This document shows, piece by piece, positions 29,665 to 33,985 of a stretch of DNA of 33,985 nt (the first letter of the stretch is position 1; every line of letters begins with the position of its first letter). The notes below the pieces were generated by a model. The model had not been told where the DNA came from. It worked only from the letters and a program-made list of their open reading frames with translations, and made no database searches. The position numbers were made by a program, and so were the translations under genes. Location of the stretch: contig CANQQS010000011.1 in the NCBI GenBank assembly GCA_947626045.1, forward strand, positions 1 to 33,985, read 5' to 3'. Source of the DNA: an uncultured Clostridia bacterium (GTDB lineage Bacteria > Bacillota > Clostridia > UBA1381).

Positions 29665-30147
29665 ATGTTTTTATCGAAAATCTCAGACTTTTTTAAAAAT
29701 CGCCAAGCGGGCGAATTGCCGCGGCAGACAGATGACGCCGGTAAAAAAATCTACTATCCGTTCAGTATATGGTATGTGGAGCGAGGCATACCGGTACTGT
29801 TCATAAACGAAAAAACAGGCGCGTCGAAAACGATAGTTGACGAGCACGGTAAAATACTGAATTTCCCCGGGATAGAGGACAGCGGAAAGGTTCGTCAAAT
29901 CGTTGACGACCCGAATTGTTTAAAGCCGTATACCCGATACGGAGGCAGCTTTGAAAGGCGCGGTGAAGAATATATAATGCTCTGGACGGTTCAGCCGGAC
30001 GGGCGCTACTGGGAGGACGAGGACGGCTTCGGCGGCACGAGCGACGAGGAAGTAATGATGTATGCGCTGATAGACAAAAAAGGCAGATTCAAAACACCGT
30101 TCCGTCTATACAAAGTAGGAAGGACGCGTTACGAAATTTCGGCTTGA
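29665..30147 (+). CDS. Hypothetical cytosolic protein, 160 residues
   Basis: No family recognised. The N terminus is a short amphipathic helix (MFLSKISDFFKNRQAGELP) and the body is beta-rich and aromatic (YYPFSIWYVERGIPVLFINEKTG, YIMLWTVQPDGRYWEDEDGFGG, then MMYALIDKKGRFKTPFRLYKVGR). There is no signal peptide. RBS GAAGGAG precedes the ATG with a longish spacer. A possible extended -10 (TGCTATCAT, 29613-29621) lies upstream but without a good -35. It ends 42 bases before the metallopeptidase gene on the same strand and may be cotranscribed with it. Confidence 0.72.
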   Translation: MFLSKISDFFKNRQAGELPRQTDDAGKKIYYPFSIWYVERGIPVLFINEKTGASKTIVDEHGKILNFPGIEDSGKVRQIVDDPNCLKPYTRYGGSFERRGEEYIMLWTVQPDGRYWEDEDGFGGTSDEEVMMYALIDKKGRFKTPFRLYKVGRTRYEISA

Positions 30148-30189
30148 AAAAGCGATATATAAAACATTTAAAGAAAAGAGGCGGAAAAA

Positions 30190-31923
30190 ATGAAAAAAAC
30201 ATTTAAAATATTAACGGCTGCGGCTTTGGCTATCACAGCTTCGTTTACCACTGCCGCGATGGCGGCGGACAACATATCTATATTAATCGACGGCGTTATA
30301 CTGTCTGCGCGCGACGCGAACGGAAACAGGGTATATCCGATCGAGCGCGGCGGCACTACATATCTCCCTGTAAGAGCCATCGGAACGGCGTTCGGACGCA
30401 GCGTTGATTGGGACGGAAACACGAGAACTGTGTACATCGGCGGTGGCAACCGCGCGACGGTGTCTCCGTCGGACGAAATACAAATATATATTGACGGAAA
30501 CAAAATAGACCCACGCGACGCGAACGGCGCGAGCGTTCCGCCGTTTATTGAGGACGGCACCACCTATATGCCTGTACGGGCAATCGCGCAGGCGTTCGGC
30601 AAAAGCGTCTCGTGGAACGGAGAGGATCAGCAGGTAGTCTTAGTATCGCCGGGATATGAGTATCCATGGGCGAAAGCGCAGGGTGACGACAAATTCACGC
30701 TTATTTTTACGGGCGGCTGGGACAAGGTACACCCGGCACACAAGGAATGGCTCGAATATCAGTTTAAGCACGTCTTTCCGAAGCTTATGGCAAGATGGGG
30801 AACGACCGGACGCGAAGCCAAAACCGTCGCGGTAAAATTGTCGGATAACCTGACAAAAGCCTCGCGCATTGCCGAAACGCTCGGACCGCAGATAAGTGTA
30901 TCGCCGACATGGGTAATAGACAAAACCCCGTCGGACTATCAGTATTTTTCCCACGAGCTTGTGCATGTCGTTCAGAACAGCCCGAATTTTAAGTCGCATT
31001 GGTGGAAGGAAAATATGGCGGAATACGGCTGCTTCCGGTATTTCCACTCCGTTATTGACGGGGAGGAGATAGTATACGATAAAAACGACCCCGAAGTGCG
31101 CGACTGGAACTGGGAGCCGTACGGCAAATGCGAATGGTTTTTCGCGTACATGGACTCAAAATATCCGACGCGGAAAACGGCGAACGGCATAGAGCCGGGA
31201 CTTATCGACTCAATCAATCTCGGCATTAAAAACGGCGTTATAACGGACGACGGAATCAAAGACCTTGACGGAAACCTTATCCATGACAACGACGCGTTTA
31301 ACGCGGTGGTAAAGTCTGTAACGGGTTTTGACAATATGGAGCTTTTAAGACAGCAGTACGTTCGCGACCTTGACTCCGGCGCGTGGAGCTTTAACGGCTT
31401 TGACGGCTACGAGGATAATTTCCCCACGGACGGAGTGAAGGCGGATGTTACGATCGTCAACGCGTACAGCGGCGATTGTCTGCCGCTTAAGCCGGGTAAT
31501 TATCAAAACTCGCTTTTCGAGGATTTTGATATGAGCAATGAATTGGCTGTACAGTACATGGGCGAAAGGACCGTATCGGCATACAAGCTGGTGGACGGAG
31601 ACACTGAAAGCCCGTCTCTTTGGAATGAAAATTCATCGCTTGAGATGGACTTGGGCGCGAAAAAGACGTTCAGCTCCTATGCACTTATAAACGGTGACAC
31701 TAACGATGTTGATGACTCGTGGCGCGGAATGGCTGCCCGCGAATGGAAGCTGTATGTGTCGGACGACGGTCAAAACTGGACTGAGGCGGATCACAGAACA
31801 GACGTAATACGCGGCGCTTCAACGTACGATATAGGAAATACATCGGCGCGGTACGTAAAGCTTGAGGTGCTTAAAACTGAACAGGAAACGGCGGCGCTGT
31901 ATGAGCTTATGCTTATTAAGTAA
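30190..31923 (+). CDS. Secreted BSP-like zinc metallopeptidase with two N-terminal stalk domains and C-terminal discoidin-like domain
   Basis: An exported 577-residue protein. A signal peptide spans 1-26 (ILTAAALAITASFTTAAMAA). Residues about 28-155 hold two tandem copper-amine-oxidase-N-like stalk modules, each with ARDANG... and TTYLPVRAIGTAFGRSVDWDG / TTYMPVRAIAQAFGKSVSWNG. A peptidase-like domain at about 165-400 has the zinc motif SHELVHVVQ (His255, Glu256, His259) and downstream WWKENMAEYGCFRY, whose Glu278 fits a third ligand in the manner of basic secretory proteins (BSP family). The C-terminal 130 residues (from about 445) resemble an F5/8 type C (discoidin) carbohydrate-binding domain, with KLVDGDTESPSLWNENSSLEMDLGAKKTF and AREWKLYVSDDGQNWTE. 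Probably a wall-associated enzyme acting on glycosylated protein such as mucin; that target is inference. Confidence 0.8.
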   Translation: MKKTFKILTAAALAITASFTTAAMAADNISILIDGVILSARDANGNRVYPIERGGTTYLPVRAIGTAFGRSVDWDGNTRTVYIGGGNRATVSPSDEIQIYIDGNKIDPRDANGASVPPFIEDGTTYMPVRAIAQAFGKSVSWNGEDQQVVLVSPGYEYPWAKAQGDDKFTLIFTGGWDKVHPAHKEWLEYQFKHVFPKLMARWGTTGREAKTVAVKLSDNLTKASRIAETLGPQISVSPTWVIDKTPSDYQYFSHELVHVVQNSPNFKSHWWKENMAEYGCFRYFHSVIDGEEIVYDKNDPEVRDWNWEPYGKCEWFFAYMDSKYPTRKTANGIEPGLIDSINLGIKNGVITDDGIKDLDGNLIHDNDAFNAVVKSVTGFDNMELLRQQYVRDLDSGAWSFNGFDGYEDNFPTDGVKADVTIVNAYSGDCLPLKPGNYQNSLFEDFDMSNELAVQYMGERTVSAYKLVDGDTESPSLWNENSSLEMDLGAKKTFSSYALINGDTNDVDDSWRGMAAREWKLYVSDDGQNWTEADHRTDVIRGASTYDIGNTSARYVKLEVLKTEQETAALYELMLIK

Positions 31924-31991
31924 TGCAAAATGCTCATGAAGTTATAATGAGGAGAACAAAACAACGATTAAGGACATCAAGAATAATTTGC
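31924..31991. other. Edge of the A+T-rich accessory segment
   Basis: The 68 bases between the metallopeptidase stop and the first minus-strand ORF end contain a GAGGAG sequence and an open plus-strand reading IKDIKNNLLKLRADLPT that stops at 32021. It has no start codon at the right distance. From here on the sequence becomes more A+T-rich. Confidence 0.4.
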
Positions 31992-32168
31992 TCAAATTAA
32001 GAGCCGATTTACCGACATGAATACCGTTTTTGTGCTTCTTTTACCTATGAACTTATATTTTAAGGGTTTATCACCCATAGAGGCATACAGCAGTCTTTTC
32101 AGTTTGTCGATATTTTCCGCAATGAAATTCAGTGCTTCATTTGTATTTGTATTTTGTTTTGTACTCAT
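31992..32168 (-). CDS. Small hypothetical protein, 58 residues
   Basis: MSTKQNTNTNEALNFIAENIDKLKRLLYASMGDKPLKYKF... : a polar N terminus, a helix, then a basic segment. I recognise no family. The track ORF begins at 32231, but that extension translates a terminator-like hairpin; the ATG at 32168 has AAGGAG nine bases upstream and is preferred. It is the last of several short minus-strand genes in an accessory segment, perhaps remains of a mobile element. A hairpin separates it from the preceding gene. Confidence 0.55.
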   Translation of the reverse strand: MSTKQNTNTNEALNFIAENIDKLKRLLYASMGDKPLKYKFIGKRSTKTVFMSVNRLLI

Positions 32169-32199
32169 TGTGGTTACTCCTTTTCTTGAAATTAAAAAA

Positions 32200-32229
32200 G
32201 GCATATGGACAGTTAATTGTCTATATGCC
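32200..32229. terminator. Bidirectional terminator-like hairpin
   Basis: GGCATATGGACA-GTTAAT-TGTCTATATGCC (one G-T pair). T tracts follow on both strands: ATATTTTTTG on plus and CTTTTTT on minus. It sits 12 bases after the stop codon of the 57-residue minus-strand gene. Confidence 0.78.
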
Positions 32230-32240
32230 ATATTTTTTGA

Positions 32241-32414
32241 TTATTTTGCCTTTTTAGCTGCATTTCTTGCATTTTCAGCTATTCGATATCCGTCTCTTGC
32301 AAGTTTGTACCGAAACCCCTCATCGGGATTGTTTTTTGCTTTTGCCCATTCCTTATCTGCTTTTTTCTTCCATGTTTCAGCTACTTTTAAATATGTTTCT
32401 TTTGATTTAGCCAT
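32241..32414 (-). CDS. Small basic hypothetical protein, 57 residues (absent from ORF track)
   Basis: Translation: MAKSKETYLKVAETWKKKAD followed by KEWAKAKNNPDEGFRYKLAR and DGYRIAENARNAAKKAK. It is Lys/Ala-rich, highly helical and basic. A strong RBS (AGGAGG) lies eight bases before the ATG and a terminator-like hairpin follows the stop, so it is very likely expressed although it is below the track's length limit. The function is unknown; a small nucleic-acid-binding or mobile-element accessory protein would fit its charge, but that is a guess. The stop codon of the gene upstream overlaps its RBS, indicating an operon. Confidence 0.68.
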   Translation of the reverse strand: MAKSKETYLKVAETWKKKADKEWAKAKNNPDEGFRYKLARDGYRIAENARNAAKKAK

Positions 32415-32426
32415 TTGAATGTCCTC

Positions 32427-32603
32427 CTACTTATTTGTTACCTCGGTATTATCCTTGTCACCCGACGCAACAACGGAAACGACCTCGACATTGCGGTATG
32501 TCTCTAAGGACAGCTTGTCCAAAGCCTTTCTGACTTCCGTCTGGACGATGCTGACGATATATGAATTAAACGCGTCAAGTATCTTTTCATCTATCTGCTG
32601 CAC
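32427..32603 (-). CDS. Small hypothetical protein, 58 residues, GTG start (absent from ORF track)
   Basis: Begins VQQIDEKILDAFNSYIVSIV (GTG read as Met), continues QTEVRKALDKLSLETYRNVE and ends VVSVVASGDKDNTEVTNK. The GTG shares its G with the TAG stop of the upstream ORF, and GAGGTGA lies seven to eight bases before it, so translation is coupled. It has an amphipathic helix, then a short strand and a polar tail. No family recognised. It sits in the minus-strand accessory operon and its stop abuts the next gene's AGGAGG. Confidence 0.6.
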   Translation of the reverse strand: MQQIDEKILDAFNSYIVSIVQTEVRKALDKLSLETYRNVEVVSVVASGDKDNTEVTNK

Positions 32604-32914
32604 TAAAAAATCACCTCATTTATGTTTTCTAAAGTAAGGGACAAACCGCTTGTAGGGGTAAAGCCAACATTCACATCGCCAAACTGCTCGGCTGCACCGA
32701 AGATGGTGGATATTGTTCCCTCTAAATCAGCGGCTTCCTGTTCCCAACTCTCAAGAGCATCCCTTTGTTTCTCGATTTCCTCATCTGTCCACTCAATAAC
32801 AGGTCTATCAAAGTGGTTGATGTTACCCGAAGCAATATCGGTGATTATAGTGGCGTCTTTGGATTGTGGGTACGTTGTCAAGATCCTGAAGAATCTGCCC
32901 AACTCGCCCGTCAA
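32603..32914 (-). pseudogene. 5'-truncated ORF of unknown family
   Basis: The open frame reads ...TYPQSKDATIITDIASGNIN, then PVIEWTDEEIEKQRDALESW and ISTIFGAAEQFGDVNVGFTPTSG to the stop. It contains no internal Met and no ribosome binding site. The only possible start is a TTG at 32914, 9 bases after an in-frame TAA. The protein-like composition (helix EEIEKQRDALESWEQEAADLEG, then a strand-rich tail) and the overlap of its stop with the downstream GTG indicate the 3' end of a once longer gene. On the opposite strand the adjacent sequence reads like the end of another protein, so a recombination junction probably lies near 32880-32915. Family unknown. Confidence 0.5.
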
Positions 32915-32979
32915 ATTGCTAATTTACCAGAACGAACGGATAACATACCCGTATCCGAGAATAAATAGGAGAAACGATC

Positions 32980-33270
32980 ATGTTACAAGATAAAAAAGAT
33001 GAGATAGATAGATTAGCAGAGAAGATAAAAAGTGAAGAACTCCCTATGTGGGAATCTTTTCAACGCATGTTGAATGAACTCCGTTGGCAAGTCGAATTTA
33101 GAGACTGTCGCCATTTAAGCGAAGGAATGCGGATAATTGTAAATAGAGACATAGATAAAATAGCGTTCTTTCTTGAAGGGTGGATATATGGATTAAAAAT
33201 GTGTGACAAAATTACATCTAATGAATTTCAGAAATGTTGCGAAAATCTGATGAGCGCAAGAAATAAATAA
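32980..33270 (+). CDS. Hypothetical helical protein, 96 residues
   Basis: Translation starts MLQDKKDEIDRLAEKIKSEE and includes MWESFQRMLNELRWQVEFRD and MCDKITSNEFQKCCENLMSA. It is predicted to be all helical, charged and cytosolic, with no membrane segment. AGGAG lies nine bases before the ATG. No family recognised. It starts 11 bases after a plus-strand reading that ends ...LPERTDNIPVSENK, so it may originally have been the downstream partner of a gene now truncated. Confidence 0.68.
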   Translation: MLQDKKDEIDRLAEKIKSEELPMWESFQRMLNELRWQVEFRDCRHLSEGMRIIVNRDIDKIAFFLEGWIYGLKMCDKITSNEFQKCCENLMSARNK

Positions 33271-33315
33271 AAGAACTATTTGTTACACATTTACAACTGA
33301 ATATAGACTTTGCAC

Positions 33316-33344
33316 TTGCATATTAGACGTGTCTGTGGTATAAT
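33316..33344 (+). promoter_or_regulatory. SigA promoter of the antitoxin-like gene
   Basis: TTGCAT (33316-33321), a 17-bp spacer and TATAAT (33339-33344) with an extended TGG before the -10. A short symmetrical AGACGTGTCT (33325-33334) lies in the spacer and might be a binding site for an autorepressing antitoxin. Confidence 0.82.
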
Positions 33345-33377
33345 ATATACATAAAAAACAACGAGGAGCGTGATAAT

Positions 33378-33596
33378 ATGTCTAACAGAGAAAGGGCAAT
33401 AGATATAATCAACGCATTGCCGGAATACAAGATGCCATATATCGTAATGCTGCTACAAGGAATGCAATTTGATGACGACATTGAGGATGATATATTCTGC
33501 GAGTCGCTGTATCAGAGATATTTGGATGACCCTGATCCGTCAAAGGATGAAGAGTATTCGCTTGACGAATGCAAAAAGGAATGGGGTATTGCCTGA
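33378..33596 (+). CDS. Antitoxin-like small acidic protein (RelE/YoeB partner type)
   Basis: A 72-residue acidic protein: MSNRERAIDIINALPEYKMP, then FCESLYQRYLDDPDPSKDEE and YSLDECKKEWGIA. An N-terminal helix typical of ...AIDIINALPE proteins and the acidic YLDDPDPSKDEEYSL... tail resemble antitoxins that precede RelE/YoeB-type toxins in Clostridia; this is recalled resemblance, not a search. Strong promoter, RBS GAGGAG before the ATG, and a one-base stop/start overlap (TGATG) with the next ORF fit a toxin-antitoxin pair. The toxin partner appears degenerate. Confidence 0.6.
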   Translation: MSNRERAIDIINALPEYKMPYIVMLLQGMQFDDDIEDDIFCESLYQRYLDDPDPSKDEEYSLDECKKEWGIA

Positions 33597-33751
33597 TGTA
33601 TCATATCGTTTTAAAGAAGCGGGCTAAGAATTATAACAATGTATGGAAACGCAGAGCGCATCACCCTGCAAATAAGCATAAACTCATGCAATTTTCAAGA
33701 TTATTGTTAGGGTCAAAACGCAAGGAGATGCATGGAAACTTACCTAAATGA
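33596..33751 (+). pseudogene. Degenerate RelE/YoeB-like toxin remnant
   Basis: The ORF overlapping the antitoxin stop begins MYHIVLKKRAKN, which resembles the first strand of RelE/YoeB toxins, but then continues with unrelated YNNVWKRRAHHPANKHKL and ends after 51 residues. The conserved toxin core and catalytic residues are missing. The +1 frame in the same place reads LRIITMYGNAERITL, which also looks protein-like, so an internal deletion or frameshift is likely. The 3' part (LLLGSKRKEMHG) contains the first GGGTCAAAA repeat. Confidence 0.45.
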
Positions 33752-33785
33752 AAGCCCGTTAGGGTCAAAATTAGGGTCAAAAAAA
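33706..33785 (+). repeat. Three copies of TTAGGGTCAAAA
   Basis: Copies begin at 33707, 33759 and 33771; the first two share GTTAGGGTCAAAA, and the last two are directly tandem. They encode LGSK in whichever frame reads them. They may be the coding end of an integrase, or recombination/attachment sequence. Confidence 0.7.
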
Positions 33786-33788
33786 TAA
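33711..33788 (+). pseudogene. Possible 3' remnant of a tyrosine integrase
   Basis: An open frame ends METYLNESPLGSKLGSKK. Short GSK-rich tails of this kind are, from memory, seen at the C termini of some Firmicutes phage/ICE integrases. It has no upstream catalytic region in this frame, so at most a scar remains. Alternatively this is non-coding. Confidence 0.25.
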
Positions 33789-33883
33789 ATCAGTCGATCT
33801 TCATCAATATTTCTGTATTTTAAGATGTGTTTATATGAGTTTGCTATACAATGGTGCATTGATATAACCATATCTATGAACGT
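33789..33883. other. A+T-rich intergenic sequence, nothing recognised
   Basis: About 95 bases after the repeats with no ORF, RBS, promoter pair or clear hairpin that I can support. Confidence 0.5.
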
Positions 33884-33922
33884 AAAAAAAATAGGGCAGG
33901 GGACACTAAAATCCCTTGCCCT
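33884..33922 (-). terminator. Intrinsic terminator of the gene entering from the right edge
   Basis: On the minus strand AGGGCAAGGGA / TCCCCTGCCCT (one G-T pair) with loop TTTTAGTG, followed by ATTTTTTTT. It sits directly after the stop codon at 33929. Confidence 0.9.
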
Positions 33923-33928
33923 GTTCTA

Positions 33929-33985
33929 TTACATACCTATTCGAGAAAACACAAATCCAAGCACAGCGCCTATAGCCGCAGTGAT
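33929..33985 (-). CDS. C-terminal end of a small membrane protein (truncated by window edge)
   Basis: The frame is open to the window edge and ends ITAAIGAVLGFVFSRIGM. This is a hydrophobic helix with a basic residue near the end, as in the last membrane segment of a small membrane protein or holin-like protein. The strong terminator right after the stop supports a real gene. The family cannot be given from 18 residues. Confidence 0.6.
   Translation of the reverse strand: MTAAIGAVLGFVFSRIGM

Noticed and set aside
31965-32021. Plus-strand reading IKDIKNNLLKLRADLPT as a truncated gene start
   Set aside because: There is no start codon at the right distance from GAGGAG and the reading is too short to judge; it overlaps the end of a minus-strand gene.
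32017-32993. Plus-strand ORFs of 133, 72 and 123 residues
   Set aside because: They are antisense to short minus-strand genes that have RBSs and coupled starts; the plus-strand readings are Phe/Ser-rich shadows.
1-33985. CRISPR arrays, tRNA or rRNA genes, insertion sequences
   Set aside because: No regularly spaced repeats, no tRNA- or rRNA-like sequence and no transposase were seen on either strand.

Overview
The window looks like a chromosomal segment of an anaerobic, spore-forming member of the Clostridia (Firmicutes). The evidence is a sporulation cluster (spoVB, mazG, hup, rqcP, yabP, yabQ, divIC, yabR-like S1 protein), pyruvate:ferredoxin oxidoreductase, an NfnAB-type transhydrogenase, a CarD-family regulator upstream of ispD-ispF, an SLH-domain surface protein, strong AGGAGG-type ribosome binding sites, and many SigA promoters with exact 17-bp spacers. 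Most of the window is compact core genome of moderate G+C. The last ~2 kb is visibly more A+T-rich and fragmentary.

Layout. 1-2.64 kb (+): 3' part of carD, then ispD and ispF (MEP isoprenoid pathway), then a HAD phosphatase fused to a GtrA-like membrane domain. 2.66-6.13 kb (-): aroA and, downstream, a secreted subtilisin-like protease. 6.2-14.5 kb (+): spoVB, nifJ as its own transcription unit, mazG, hup, rqcP-yabP-yabQ-divIC and an S1-domain protein. 14.6-19.8 kb (+): a polytopic membrane protein with a C-terminal DUF6273-like domain, then pncB, a Sua5/TsaC enzyme and an Sfp-type phosphopantetheinyl transferase. 20-22 kb (+): an SLH surface protein behind a perfect consensus promoter. 22.1-22.23 kb (+): a candidate free-standing small RNA. 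22.3-27.45 kb (-): a PLP enzyme (YnbB-like), a CpXC protein, RluA, and nfnA-nfnB. 27.5-29.0 kb (-): rhamnulokinase. 29.2-31.9 kb (+): two uncharacterised proteins and a secreted BSP-like zinc metallopeptidase with N-terminal stalk domains and a C-terminal discoidin-like domain. 31.9-34 kb: an accessory scar with small minus-strand ORFs, a 5'-truncated ORF, an antitoxin-like gene with a degenerate partner, GGGTCAAAA repeats, and the 3' end of a small membrane protein.

How the genes fit together. PFOR (reduced ferredoxin from pyruvate) and NfnAB (reduced ferredoxin + NADH -> NADPH) form a coherent redox pair typical of fermentative anaerobes. The nfnA promoter carries a palindrome resembling a Rex site. 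spoVB to the S1 gene is the well-known Bacillus/Clostridium yabM-yabR synteny, here interrupted by nifJ. The exported products (protease, SLH protein, metallopeptidase, membrane glycosyltransferase-like protein) point to an elaborate cell surface.

Strongest candidates for something undescribed: the ~75-nt RNA at 22147-22222; the WsfD-like/DUF6273 fusion; the 146-bp yabQ/divIC out-of-frame overlap; the stalk-BSP-discoidin metallopeptidase; and the shared TATTGAACA motif at the divergent rhaB promoter pair. All calls come from reading the sequence and recalling families; no searches were run.
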